Assembly: GCF_001021165.1 (NCBI RefSeq)
Contig: NZ_AZAY01000012.1
Span: 1-64,000 of the forward strand
Origin: Marinitoga sp. 1197
GTDB lineage: Bacteria; Thermotogota; Thermotogae; Petrotogales; Petrotogaceae
Direction: 5' to 3'
Length of the DNA: 64,000 nucleotides
Both the position numbers and the translations under genes were made by a program. The notes below the pieces were generated by a model, which saw nothing but the letters and a program-made list of their open reading frames with translations, was not told where the DNA came from and did not search any database. Each line of letters begins with the position of its first letter. The stretch's first letter is position 1. Below, piece by piece: positions 28,457 through 37,394 of the stretch.

Positions 28457-30027
28457 TGGAAGTTTTATATATAGCTATAATAATAATTTTAGCAATTATG
28501 TCAGGAGTTTTATATAAAATAGGTTTGAATAAAGGATTAGAAAAAGGAAATAAAGAATTCATTGAAAAATTAAAATCAGAAAAAGAACAATTGAAAATGG
28601 AAATAGAAATAGCAAAAAGAGAAAAAGATGAAATATTGAGAAATGCAAAAAAAGAAGCTGACAATATTGTAAAATCAGCACTTATTGAAAGTAAAGAAGA
28701 AATACAAAAGATGAAAGAAGAATTCAACAGAGAATTGAAACTCGAAAAAGAAGAATTAAAATCCATGGAAGAAAGATTAATCAGAAGAGAAGAAATGATC
28801 GACAGAAAAGAACAAAATCTTGAAGAATTAAAAAACAAACTGGATAGAGAAAAAGATGAAACATTAAGATTAAAAGAGGAATTAGAAAATAAGGTATATG
28901 AAATAGCAAATTTAACCATGGAAGAAGCAAGAGAAAGAGTTTTAAATGAAGCAAAAGAAAAATATGAATTGGAATTAGCTCAAAAATACAAAGCTCTTAA
29001 AGATGAATATGAAGAAGATGCAAAAAAGCATGCTCAATGGGTTGTAAGTATAGCTGTTCAAAGATATGCATCTGATGTTACTTCAGAAATAACAACATCT
29101 ACTGTTGCATTACCAACTGACGATATGAAAGGAAGAATTATAGGAAGAGAAGGGCGAAATATACGTGCATTTGAGAAAATGACAGGATGTGATTTAATAA
29201 TAGATGATACCCCTGAAGTGGTTGTTATTTCAGGGTTTAACCCTTTAAGAAGAGAAATAGCAAAGAGAACTTTAGAAGCATTAGTTGCTGATGGAAGAAT
29301 TCATCCTGCCAGAATAGAAGAAGTATATGAAAAAACAAAAAAAGAATTGGAAGATATTATTAAAGAAGCTGGAAAAGAGGCAGTTATGCGTGTAGGTATT
29401 AAACCTTTACATCCTGAACTGGTAAAATTATTAGGAAGACTAAAATTCAGAACAAGCTATGGTCAGGATGTATTGGAACACTCCATTGAAGTTGCTAATT
29501 TTGCAGGGTTAATGGCTGCAGAATTAGGATTAAACGTAGAGCTAGCAAAAAGAGCAGCTTTATTGCATGATATTGGTAAAGCTATAGACCATGAAGTAGA
29601 AGGTTCTCATGCAATAGTCGGAGGCCAATTAGCAAAAAGATATAACGAAAAATTAGAAGTTGTTAATGCTATACAATATCACCATAATGAAGTTGATCCA
29701 ATGACACCTGAAGCTGTAATTGTTGGAGCAGCTGATGCTGTATCAGCAGCACGTCCTGGTGCAAGAAGAGAAACTCTTGAAAATTATATTAGAAGAATTG
29801 AACAGCTTGAAGAAATAGCAAAAAGTTTCAGGCACGTTGATAAAGCTTATGCCATTCAGGCAGGACGGGAATTAAGAGTTATTGTACAACCTGATAAAAT
29901 TGACGATGCGTTAGCAGATAAATTAGCAAGAGACATTTCAACTCAAATAGAAGAAATAATGGAGTATCCTGGAGTAATCAAAGTTACAGTTATTAGAGAA
30001 AAAAGGAGTGTTGCATACGCTTCATAA
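28453..30027 (+). CDS. rny: ribonuclease Y
   Basis: 524 aa, membrane-anchored endoribonuclease for mRNA turnover. Order: N-terminal transmembrane helix (about 4-23), long coiled coil (about 28-170), KH domain with GRIIGREGRNIRAF (about 235), HD domain with ALLHDIGKAID. The HD metal-binding His-Asp pair is intact. ATG at 28453 or 28456 after GGAGGTGAAAA. Length matches the family (about 510-520). Last of the rimO-rny run and followed by a hairpin. Confidence 0.96.
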   Translation: MMEVLYIAIIIILAIMSGVLYKIGLNKGLEKGNKEFIEKLKSEKEQLKMEIEIAKREKDEILRNAKKEADNIVKSALIESKEEIQKMKEEFNRELKLEKEELKSMEERLIRREEMIDRKEQNLEELKNKLDREKDETLRLKEELENKVYEIANLTMEEARERVLNEAKEKYELELAQKYKALKDEYEEDAKKHAQWVVSIAVQRYASDVTSEITTSTVALPTDDMKGRIIGREGRNIRAFEKMTGCDLIIDDTPEVVVISGFNPLRREIAKRTLEALVADGRIHPARIEEVYEKTKKELEDIIKEAGKEAVMRVGIKPLHPELVKLLGRLKFRTSYGQDVLEHSIEVANFAGLMAAELGLNVELAKRAALLHDIGKAIDHEVEGSHAIVGGQLAKRYNEKLEVVNAIQYHHNEVDPMTPEAVIVGAADAVSAARPGARRETLENYIRRIEQLEEIAKSFRHVDKAYAIQAGRELRVIVQPDKIDDALADKLARDISTQIEEIMEYPGVIKVTVIREKRSVAYAS

Positions 30028-30035
30028 ATAATAAA

Positions 30036-30054
30036 TGGCGGCTTAATGCCGCCA
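30036..30054 (+). terminator. hairpin after rny
   Basis: TGGCGGC-ttaat-GCCGCCA, a GC-rich 7-bp stem. The following T tract is short, so read-through into the next gene is possible. Confidence 0.6.
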
Positions 30055-30074
30055 TAATTTATAAAGGTGATATT

Positions 30075-31502
30075 ATGAAAAATATAAAAATTTTTACTAT
30101 AATTATTATATTAATTATATTATCAACACTTACATCCTGTATTTCATTTCAAAAACAAAGTCCTTTACTTACAAAAGAATATTTAGAAGGAATGCCATTA
30201 ATTTTAGAGTTTGCAAGACCAGTTACAAAAATTGAGATTTATAATGGAAATTCATTAATTTATAGTTATAATGGTGATATTATTTATAAATTAAAAACAA
30301 ATCTGATTTTACATGATGATGCAACTGTAAAAATTACTGAATTCTATAAAAATAGAGAATATACAAATATTATAAAAAAAGTAAAACCTGATATCCAATT
30401 TTTGTTATATGGTGGTGCAGACAATAGTCTTGACAGTAAATATAATGACCCTATAACTGGAGAAAATGACTATTTTTTTGATCTTGATATATCTGAAATA
30501 AGGAAATCAATAAAAAAATCAAATATAAATATTGTAATAAATATTTTAAGTGATAGATATGCAAAGAAGGATGAAATTATATTTATATCGAATTTTAAAG
30601 GTAATTATTTTGAATATGTGTATGCTCCAGATAAACTTGACTTTTCAGCTGAACTTAGTTCAGCATCAACAAGTACAATGTTTAAATTCTTAGATATATT
30701 ATCAGTTAAAAATAACAAAACAATAAAAATTTTGGATTTATGGGATCATGGTAATGGTTGGGCCTGGGAAGCTCGAAAAAGTATAAATATACAGCCTAAA
30801 GCTATTATTCAAGATGATACATCAAATAAAGTATTAAAAATTAAAGATATTAAATCTGTAATTCAATATTATGATAAAAAATATAGCACAAAAATTGATA
30901 TTCTTGCGTTTGATGCCTGTAATATGATGAGTATAGAAATCATGTATGCATTTAAAGATTTAGTTGATTATTTTATAGGATCTGTATATTCAATAGCCGG
31001 ACTTGGTTTTTACTATAATTTTTTTCATGATTTAGATGAAAATAATTTAAAGGAATCAATAGTATATAAAATTATAGAACAATATAATTATTACTATACC
31101 GTTGAATACCATCTTGATAGATTAAGCTTATCAGCGGTTAATTTAAATTATTTTTCATGGGATAGAATACCAAAAATAAATAACATAAATACTAATTATG
31201 CATTATATAAAAATGATAGTAATAACTATGTTTCAGAGCCTACAAATATGATTGATATCAATAATTTAATACTAAACAACGGAGAATATTTAGCTGATTA
31301 TATTAATCCAGCAATTGTAAATTCCGTAGTGAGAATTGATGGCGTTGATTATCCACAATATAGCGGTATTGGAATAATGTTTGAAGATATATTTACTACA
31401 AATCCCAATGGTTATTATGATGATTATAAAGCACTTTCTTTCTATGATGAGTTTCAAAATTGGATTGAAACAACATGGAAAAATATTATAAAAAATCAAT
31501 AA
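30075..31502 (+). CDS. lipoprotein C11 (clostripain-like) cysteine protease
   Basis: 475 aa. A signal peptide with lipobox LTSC (Cys22) indicates an outer-surface or periplasmic lipoprotein. The C11 fold is shown by YGGADNSLD, DHGNGW (catalytic His about 225) and FDACNMMSIE (catalytic Cys about 282). ATG at 30075 with AAGGTGAT upstream. Clostripain relatives cleave after Arg/Lys and often self-activate; substrate is unknown here. It follows rny after 47 nt with no promoter room to spare. Confidence 0.85.
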   Translation: MKNIKIFTIIIILIILSTLTSCISFQKQSPLLTKEYLEGMPLILEFARPVTKIEIYNGNSLIYSYNGDIIYKLKTNLILHDDATVKITEFYKNREYTNIIKKVKPDIQFLLYGGADNSLDSKYNDPITGENDYFFDLDISEIRKSIKKSNINIVINILSDRYAKKDEIIFISNFKGNYFEYVYAPDKLDFSAELSSASTSTMFKFLDILSVKNNKTIKILDLWDHGNGWAWEARKSINIQPKAIIQDDTSNKVLKIKDIKSVIQYYDKKYSTKIDILAFDACNMMSIEIMYAFKDLVDYFIGSVYSIAGLGFYYNFFHDLDENNLKESIVYKIIEQYNYYYTVEYHLDRLSLSAVNLNYFSWDRIPKINNINTNYALYKNDSNNYVSEPTNMIDINNLILNNGEYLADYINPAIVNSVVRIDGVDYPQYSGIGIMFEDIFTTNPNGYYDDYKALSFYDEFQNWIETTWKNIIKNQ

Positions 31503-31520
31503 TATTATTATTTTTTATTA

Positions 31521-31549
31521 TTGTTTTTTAGAATAAAATACTGTATAAT
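31521..31549 (+). promoter_or_regulatory. promoter of mreB
   Basis: TTGTTT (31521-31526), 17-nt spacer, TATAAT (31544-31549), about 34 nt before the ATG. Confidence 0.65.
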
Positions 31550-31582
31550 TATTTATGAAAATATAGTTTGGGAGGAAAAAAT

Positions 31583-32584
31583 ATGGCTAAACATGACTTA
31601 GGTATAGATTTGGGTACAGCTACTTTCATTGTATATAAAAAAGGTGAAGGCGTAATAATAAACGAGCCTTCCGTTGTCGCAGTTGATAAATTAACAAATA
31701 CAATAAATGCTTTTGGCAATGAAGCCAAAGCAATGGTAGGGAAAACCCCATACGGAGTTGAAATAGTACATCCTATGCAGGATGGCGTAATTGCATATCC
31801 TTCCTTAATAGAACAATTATTAAGATATTTTATAAAGCAGGCAAAATCAGGTTTTTTACCTTCTAAACCGACACTTGTGATAGGGATTCCAGCTCGAACT
31901 ACAGATGTAGAAAGAAGAGCGGTAAAAGATGCTGCAGAAAAAGTTGGTGCTAACAAAGCTTATCTTGTTTTAGAACCTATTATTGCGGCAATTGGTATTG
32001 GCCTTGATATAACAAAGCCGAACGGCCATTTAATTGTTGATCTTGGAGGCGGAACTACTGATATTGCTGTTATTAGTTTAAGCGGAAGCGTTATTTCAGA
32101 ATCTATTAAATTAGCTGGAGAAGCAATGGACATAGAAATAATAAAATATATAAAAAGAAAATATAAATTTTTAATAGGTGAAGCCACGGCTGAATTCTTG
32201 AAAAAAGAAATTGGAAAGGCCCATAAAGATATTGAAACTCTTGAAATGGAAGTTAGAGGTCAGGATATTGCAAGTGGAATGCCTTCTTCAAGAGTTATAA
32301 ATTCTGATGATATATTTGAAGCCATTGAAGGTGTTTTGAATGAAATAATTCAAAAAACAAAGTCTGTTTTAGAACATACTCCTCCAGAATTATCAGCAGA
32401 CATATTGAAAAACGGCATATATTTAGCTGGTGGAACATCAAATTTAAGAGGATTAGCTCAATTATTCGAAGAAAAAACAGGTGTAAAAACTGTCGTAGCA
32501 GAAAATCCTCAATTGTGTGTTGCACAGGGTGCTGGTATTTTATTGGATAATCCTGAATTGCTAACTAAAGTAGCTGTAATATAA
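31583..32584 (+). CDS. mreB: rod-shape protein MreB
   Basis: 333 aa actin-like protein that directs lateral wall synthesis. LGIDLGTATFIVYKKGEGV (phosphate 1), VIGIPARTTDVERRAV, VDLGGGTTDIAV (phosphate 2) and IYLAGGTSNLRGL (adenosine) are present. ATG at 31583 (GGGAGGAAAAA upstream) is preferred over 31568. It is a single gene unit: mreC/D do not follow, and a strong terminator closes it. Confidence 0.95.
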   Translation: MAKHDLGIDLGTATFIVYKKGEGVIINEPSVVAVDKLTNTINAFGNEAKAMVGKTPYGVEIVHPMQDGVIAYPSLIEQLLRYFIKQAKSGFLPSKPTLVIGIPARTTDVERRAVKDAAEKVGANKAYLVLEPIIAAIGIGLDITKPNGHLIVDLGGGTTDIAVISLSGSVISESIKLAGEAMDIEIIKYIKRKYKFLIGEATAEFLKKEIGKAHKDIETLEMEVRGQDIASGMPSSRVINSDDIFEAIEGVLNEIIQKTKSVLEHTPPELSADILKNGIYLAGGTSNLRGLAQLFEEKTGVKTVVAENPQLCVAQGAGILLDNPELLTKVAVI

Positions 32585-32600
32585 TAATGTTATTATATAA

Positions 32601-32637
32601 AAAACAAATCTCCTGCTTTGTTCAGGAGATTTGTTTT
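32601..32637 (+). terminator. terminator after mreB
   Basis: AAAACAAATCTCCTG/CAGGAGATTTGTTTT, 15-bp stem with a 7-nt loop and T tract. Confidence 0.92.
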
Positions 32638-32678
32638 TTATACTTATCAAAAAATATGAAATAATTTTCATTTAGTAT

Positions 32679-32706
32679 TTGACAAGTGTGAAAAATGTGT
32701 TATAAT
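32679..32706 (+). promoter_or_regulatory. promoter of GAF histidine kinase
   Basis: Consensus TTGACA (32679-32684), 16-nt spacer, TATAAT (32701-32706). Confidence 0.85.
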
Positions 32707-32737
32707 TGTAAAGAAATAGAAAAATGGAGGTAGGGTG

Positions 32738-33958
32738 ATGAAGTGTGAAAATGATATTTTATCCAATTTTGAGTTAATGGCAGAGTTATCTACAAAATTT
32801 ACAGGGGAAGAAAATGAAAAAGAATTTATGAAAAAATTATTGTCTGTTGCTATTGAAAGCATTCCGGAAGCTGAAGCTGGAACAATATGGTTAATAGACA
32901 ATACACTTTACAAGGCTGTTGCTGGATACAATTACAATGATGATGTGGTTAAAAATTTAGTGGTTCCACTTGAAGACGCATATATATATAAATATATAGA
33001 TTTTGTTGATATTATAGAAATAAAATCATTTGAAGAATTCAAAAGTCCATCAAAATTATTTAAGGATACAGTAAAAACATTACATGCTAAACATGAAAGT
33101 ATGATTACTCTTGCTTATCCTTTAAAAGTTTCTGGAAAAGTAAAAGGTCATATATATATAGATAATTTTAAACTTAAGAAGTTTAGTGAAACAGCTAAAA
33201 AATCCTTAAAAATATTTGGAAGTTTTGCTTCCACTTTTTTAACATTAAAATCTTTGCGTGATGAAGAAAAAAATGCCAATGAATTAAATAGCATCTATTT
33301 AAGTTTTATTACTCACGAAGTAAGAACGCCTTTAACTGCAATATTGGGATATGCTGAAAGTATATTAAGAGGGAAAGATGAACTTTCAAAAGAAGAAATC
33401 GTCGATCTGGTAAAACGAATATATATGAGTTCGAAACATATGAATTCACTTATAGCAGATCTTTCAACATTTAATAAATTAAATAGAGAAGAAGAATTAA
33501 ATATTACAGAACTTCATTTGAAATTTCTTATATACGAATCTATATCCATTGTAGAACCCCAATTATCGCCAGAAGTTGAGTTAAATATTAAATTCAAAGA
33601 AAATATTCCTGAAATGATAGAAACAGACCCCTTAAAAATGAAACAAATATTGGTAAATATTGTTGGAAATGCTATAAAATATACAGACAGAGGTTATGTA
33701 AATGTAAATGTTGATTTTGATAAAAAAACAAAAGAATATATAATTTTAGTGGAAGATAGTGGACCTGGTATGCCTGAAGATAAATTAGAAGATATATTTA
33801 AGCCTTTTGTTAGATTGGCTAAAAATAAACCAGGAAGTGGTTTAGGACTGGCTATTGTAAAAAAATTAATAGAAAAGCTAAAAGGTAGAATACGTATCGA
33901 TTCTAAAGTCGGAGAAGGGACAACTGTAGAACTTAGATTCCCACAGAAAATAAATTAA
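32738..33958 (+). CDS. cytoplasmic GAF-domain histidine kinase
   Basis: 406 aa. No signal or membrane segment. A GAF domain occupies about 10-175, then a HisKA domain with SFITHEVRTPLTAI (phospho-His about 193), N box NIVGNAIKYTDRG, G1 EDSGPGMP and G2 GSGLGLAIVKKLI. ATG at 32738 after GGAGGTAGGG is preferred to GTG 32735. An orphan kinase with its own promoter. Its stop codon lies inside the left copy of the 38-bp repeat bounding the accessory island. Confidence 0.93.
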   Translation: MKCENDILSNFELMAELSTKFTGEENEKEFMKKLLSVAIESIPEAEAGTIWLIDNTLYKAVAGYNYNDDVVKNLVVPLEDAYIYKYIDFVDIIEIKSFEEFKSPSKLFKDTVKTLHAKHESMITLAYPLKVSGKVKGHIYIDNFKLKKFSETAKKSLKIFGSFASTFLTLKSLRDEEKNANELNSIYLSFITHEVRTPLTAILGYAESILRGKDELSKEEIVDLVKRIYMSSKHMNSLIADLSTFNKLNREEELNITELHLKFLIYESISIVEPQLSPEVELNIKFKENIPEMIETDPLKMKQILVNIVGNAIKYTDRGYVNVNVDFDKKTKEYIILVEDSGPGMPEDKLEDIFKPFVRLAKNKPGSGLGLAIVKKLIEKLKGRIRIDSKVGEGTTVELRFPQKIN

Positions 33959-33989
33959 CAATAAAACTCCCCAAAAGGGGAGTTTTATT
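33952..33989. repeat. 38-bp direct repeat, left copy (terminator)
   Basis: Identical to 37357-37394. It contains the histidine kinase stop and the hairpin AATAAAACTCCCC-aaaa-GGGGAGTTTTATT, a bidirectional terminator. The island lies between the copies. Confidence 0.9.
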
Positions 33990-33991
33990 GT

Positions 33992-34225
33992 TTAATAATT
34001 CCATACACCAATCTTTAATTTCAAATTCAACGTTTTATTTCCACGGTAAACAGTTAAAGTAATATCATCGCCATAATCATAATTATTGAGTTCTGCATAT
34101 AATTCATCTGAATTTTTAATATCGTTTCCATTTACAGCGATGATTGTATTTATCAAGAAAACGGTGGACGTGATTACAATTGAAAAATAGTTCTTTCTAA
34201 AATCACTTGAAATTTTTCCTATGTT
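33992..34225 (-). pseudogene. PDZ-domain remnant
   Basis: The reverse frame ending in TAA at 33992 reads TIIAVNGNDIKNSDELYAEL, then NYDYGDDITLTVYRGNKTL and ends KIGVWNY. This is the C-terminal half of a PDZ domain as found in HtrA/DegP-type proteases (the AVNG and GD.I.L.V.R signature). About 78 codons are open, with no start codon at a useful place and no protease domain upstream. It is most likely a broken gene. Confidence 0.55.
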
Positions 34226-34265
34226 TCTTTATGAAAAAATATGTAAATCTAATTACACTCTTTCA

Positions 34266-35135
34266 TTAAAAATTTGTTTTCCATGTATAAATAATTGTTT
34301 TTCCATCAGCACTTAAATTCCAATTGTCAATATCTTTCATATACTGTTTTATTATATGTAGTATGTTTTTTGCATTATTTTCTGTCTTTAGGTGGAATGT
34401 AATTGTATCTTCGCTATTTTTCGTTGGTTTATCACTTTCCAATGTAATTGTATATGTAAAATTTTTAAAAATTTCTTCATTAAAAAATGAGCTATCTAAC
34501 CAATATGCATATTCTTTTACTGATTTTGGATAAGTTTTATTTTCTATAAAATATCTATCTATGTATCCTTTAAAAATATCAGATTTAGAAAAAAATAAAA
34601 TTTTCATCATTTTGATTTTTTCTAAAATTTCATAGGCTTCAAAATCATCTCTATATTTATTGTAAATTTCTACTAATCCAGTTAAATCAAATTTTGCTGT
34701 ATACTTTCTATTTTTATAATCTTTAACTCTCAAAACAACAATATTATGTTTTAGCATTTTTTTTAAATATCATATGTTGTTTCTTTAGAAAGAGAAGACA
34801 TATCATTCCAATTTGGAAAAAACGAAGCGGTTTTATCTACGCTTGTTCCAAAAATTACAAAATCTATAGTTTCATCATCAAATTTAATTTCTACAGGATC
34901 GAAATAGTCATTTCCAAGATATTTTCCCCAAGATACAAAAATATCAAAAGAGTTATCTCCTTCATTTAACCTCAAAACTAACTTAGACTCCCTATCATAA
35001 TCTGTAGCCACTGCCTTAGAAAAAATCATAATAGTTTTTTTGTTTGTCATCAAATCTTCTGTAACTTTATCAACCCAAACCCCAGCATACATATTCAAAA
35101 TAACTAAAACAAATAACACTATTAAAAAAATTCAT
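34266..35135 (-). pseudogene. frameshifted TagO/VasI-like lipoprotein or secreted protein
   Basis: Two adjacent reverse frames (34763-35119 and 34266-34757) together make one protein. The first has an export-like N-terminus and reads KLVLRLNEGDNSFDIFVSWG, YLGNDYF, VEIKFDD, TSVDKTASFFPNW; the second continues KHNIVVLRVKDYK...AKFDLTGL. The order LVLR, W(G), YLG, RFDD, STD..A.F.P, LV(V)RV.PY, FDLTGL is that of the TagO/VasI family (PF11319), also found outside type VI secretion. A frameshift near 34765-34775 splits it, and another in a T7 run at about 35124-35130 separates ATG 35135 from the body; with one T fewer it would read MNFLIVLFVLVILNMYAG. A pseudogene or sequencing errors; translation frameshifting is less likely. 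Confidence 0.6.
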
Positions 35136-35291
35136 TATTTTTTCTTCTTTGTATTTTTCTTATCTTATATAAAATGAATATGTAATGTGAGATATAAATT
35201 TTGCTATATCCAATATTTTATTAGTTATATTAAGTAATAATTTATAGATAAATTTAATTTTATATATAAAATATGAATAAAAATTACAAAT
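35136..35291. other. AT-rich intergenic spacer of the island
   Basis: Non-coding, very AT-rich spacer between the divergent TagO-like remnant and the RloA-like gene. I see nothing more than promoters here. Confidence 0.4.
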
Positions 35292-35320
35292 TTGACATTT
35301 AAAATATTATGGTATATAAT
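35292..35320 (+). promoter_or_regulatory. promoter of the RloA/RloB operon
   Basis: TTGACA (35292-35297), 17-nt spacer, TATAAT (35315-35320): a full consensus promoter about 50 nt before the ATG at 35370. A second TATAAT lies 9-10 nt further down. Confidence 0.88.
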
Positions 35321-35369
35321 TTTAGTATAATATATTGTTGGAAATATTTTATATTTGTGAGGTGTTATT

Positions 35370-36611
35370 ATGTTAGTAGATTTTAGTTTTTATAATTTTA
35401 AATCCTTTGCAAAGAAAACGGAATTTTCAATGATAGCAGATAATAAAGAATCGAAAAATTCTTTTAAAACTGAAAAATTCAGATTATTAAAAACTGCAGC
35501 AATATATGGTCCAAATGCAGGAGGAAAAAGTAATTTACTTAAAGCTTTTAAATTTTATATATATCTTATTTTAAATTCAGCGATTTTTGGGTTTGAAATT
35601 CCCGATGAAAGGTTTAAGTTAAGTGAAAAGCTCGTAAATGAGCCTATGATATTTGAAGGGAGATTTATTATAGATAATGTTTATTATAGATATGGTTTTT
35701 CAATAAAAGATAGTAAAATTGAAAGCGAGTGGCTTTATCACAGACCTAAAGGACGTGAAGCAAAGATATTTGAAAGAGATTGGCAAGAATTCAAAAGAGG
35801 AAAATTTTCTGAAGGAAAAGGCGTTGAAGAAAAAACGAAAGAAAATACACTTTTTCTATCTTCTTTAGCTCAATGGAACAGCCAAATTGCAACTAAAATA
35901 GTTGAATTTTTTAAAAATATAAACTTTATTTCTCCGGATTTTCCTCCAGGAGTTACTTTAGATTTAATAGAAAAGGGTATAATTGATAAGGAAGAATTTT
36001 TAAATATATTAAAAAATGCTGATATAGGAATAAACGATTTTAAAAACGAAAGAATAGCATTAAAAATAGATGAAGAGTCTTCATTAAGTTCAAGAGATAT
36101 TGGAATTATATCTATAAAAGATAAAAAGTTTTATTTGAATAAACTTGTGACATATCATCCGTTTTTTGATGATGAAGATAATTACATAAAGAATGTTGAA
36201 TTTAATTTTTTAAAGGAAGAATCGGATGGAACAAAAAAATATTTTAATATTTTAGGACCTGTATTAGCAACCTTAAAAAACGGAACTGTTTTATTTATAG
36301 ATGAACTTGATACAAGAATTCATCCATTATTATTAAGAACAATAATAGAACTCTTTCATTCAGAAAAAAACAAAAAGAATGCACAGTTGATTTTTACAAC
36401 ACATAATACAATTATTTTAGATTCGGAATTATTTAGTAGAGATCAGATATGGTTTGTAAGTAAAGATAAATATGGAAAATCAGAGTTATATTCCCTCCTT
36501 GAAATAAAAGGTGTAAGAAAAAATGCAAATTTTGAAAGAGAATATTTAAATGGAAAATATGGTGCTATTCCATATCTAAAGAAAATCTTAAAAGGATTTG
36601 ATATCAAATGA
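35370..36611 (+). CDS. RloA-like AAA ATPase (AAA_15/COG1106, AbiLi-type)
   Basis: 413 aa. An SMC/OLD-like ATPase: Walker A YGPNAGGKSN at 46-55, a long middle segment, an ABC-like signature region EESDGTKKYFNIL, Walker B TVLFIDELDTRIHPLL and switch His FTTHNTIILD. ATG at 35370 after GAGGTGTT. It overlaps rloB by ATGA. Family members pair with RloB/TOPRIM nucleases in anti-phage or abortive infection systems. Base composition is similar to its neighbours. A defence role is inferred from the family and the mobile-island setting. Confidence 0.85.
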   Translation: MLVDFSFYNFKSFAKKTEFSMIADNKESKNSFKTEKFRLLKTAAIYGPNAGGKSNLLKAFKFYIYLILNSAIFGFEIPDERFKLSEKLVNEPMIFEGRFIIDNVYYRYGFSIKDSKIESEWLYHRPKGREAKIFERDWQEFKRGKFSEGKGVEEKTKENTLFLSSLAQWNSQIATKIVEFFKNINFISPDFPPGVTLDLIEKGIIDKEEFLNILKNADIGINDFKNERIALKIDEESSLSSRDIGIISIKDKKFYLNKLVTYHPFFDDEDNYIKNVEFNFLKEESDGTKKYFNILGPVLATLKNGTVLFIDELDTRIHPLLLRTIIELFHSEKNKKNAQLIFTTHNTIILDSELFSRDQIWFVSKDKYGKSELYSLLEIKGVRKNANFEREYLNGKYGAIPYLKKILKGFDIK

Positions 36612-37204
36612 ATCGAAAAGATTATTTTGACAAAAAAGGCAAAAGAAAAAAAAATACAAGAGAAATTAAACCTTTGATTTTAATAGTATGTGAAGGTGAA
36701 AAAACAGAAAAATATTATTTTGATTCTTTTGAAGTATCAAATGCACATGTTAAAGTTGTAGGAGAAGGAAGAGGAGCAAATGTTTTATTAAAAGCAGCAA
36801 AGAAATATTTTAAAAAAGAAAAATTTGATCAGGTATGGCTCGTATTTGACAAAGATGAAATAGATGATCAAAAATTCGATGAATCTATAAAAGAAATTGA
36901 GAAAAAAGGTTATAATACTATATATTCTAATCCGTGTTTTGAATTGTGGTATTTATTGCACTTTGTTTTTTATCAAGCATCTTTGAGTAAAGAGCATTGT
37001 TTGAGAAAATTAAAAGAAAAACTTCCTGAATATGAAAAAAATATTGGAGATATGTATGAAAGATTAAAAGATAAAATGAAATTAGCTATAAAAAATGCTA
37101 AAAAATTGGAAGAACAAAAGAAAGATATAAATATTCATTCTAAAAAGAATCCATATACAAATGTTTATAAACTGGTTGAAGAATTGAGAAAATATGAAAG
37201 ATAA
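36608..37204 (+). CDS. RloB-like TOPRIM-type protein (AbiLii-type)
   Basis: 198 aa. RloB (PF13707) pattern: ILIVCEGEKTEKYYF near 25-38 (TOPRIM-like Glu), LVFDKDE at 78-84 (Asp-x-Asp), YSNPCFELWYLLHF near 106-119. The last 70 residues are charged and helical. It begins within the RloA stop (ATGA), so both proteins are made together. Predicted nuclease effector activated by the ATPase, by analogy with AbiL and PARIS/OLD systems; the activity is not demonstrated by sequence. Confidence 0.85.
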   Translation: MNRKDYFDKKGKRKKNTREIKPLILIVCEGEKTEKYYFDSFEVSNAHVKVVGEGRGANVLLKAAKKYFKKEKFDQVWLVFDKDEIDDQKFDESIKEIEKKGYNTIYSNPCFELWYLLHFVFYQASLSKEHCLRKLKEKLPEYEKNIGDMYERLKDKMKLAIKNAKKLEEQKKDINIHSKKNPYTNVYKLVEELRKYER

Positions 37205-37356
37205 TATATCTATAATTCTAAAAACTGAATACGGAATATAATACTATAAGTTCATAAATAATTTTGTTAAATAGGGTAATTTTAATAATTGCATTTCTTC
37301 AGAGTATTTTGTTGAAGATATTGGAGTTTGGAATTAAATGTACATTAATTTTAATA
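37205..37356. other. spacer between rloB and right island repeat
   Basis: Short AT-rich non-coding spacer. No terminator is evident immediately after rloB before the 38-bp repeat. Confidence 0.35.
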
Positions 37357-37394
37357 AAATTAACAATAAAACTCCCCAAAAGGGGAGTTTTATT
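37357..37394. repeat. 38-bp direct repeat, right copy (terminator)
   Basis: Identical to 33952-33989. The 13-bp stem and aaaa loop act as a terminator for the radical SAM gene coming from the right, whose stop codon overlaps its last bases. Confidence 0.9.

Noticed and set aside
34266-35135. Programmed ribosomal frameshift in the TagO-like gene
   Set aside because: There are two separate lesions, no slippery heptamer with a downstream structure, and a decayed context; a pseudogene explains it better.
36608-37204. RloB-like gene as a DUF4435-type (PARIS AriB) effector
   Set aside because: The CEGEKTE, DKDE and FELW pattern is that of RloB, so only an analogy to PARIS is kept.
37315-37338. 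Plus-strand EDIGVWN-stop near the right island repeat, resembling the KIGVWNY end of the PDZ remnant
   Set aside because: The match is only four to five residues and the upstream frame is short with no PDZ pattern; chance similarity is likely.
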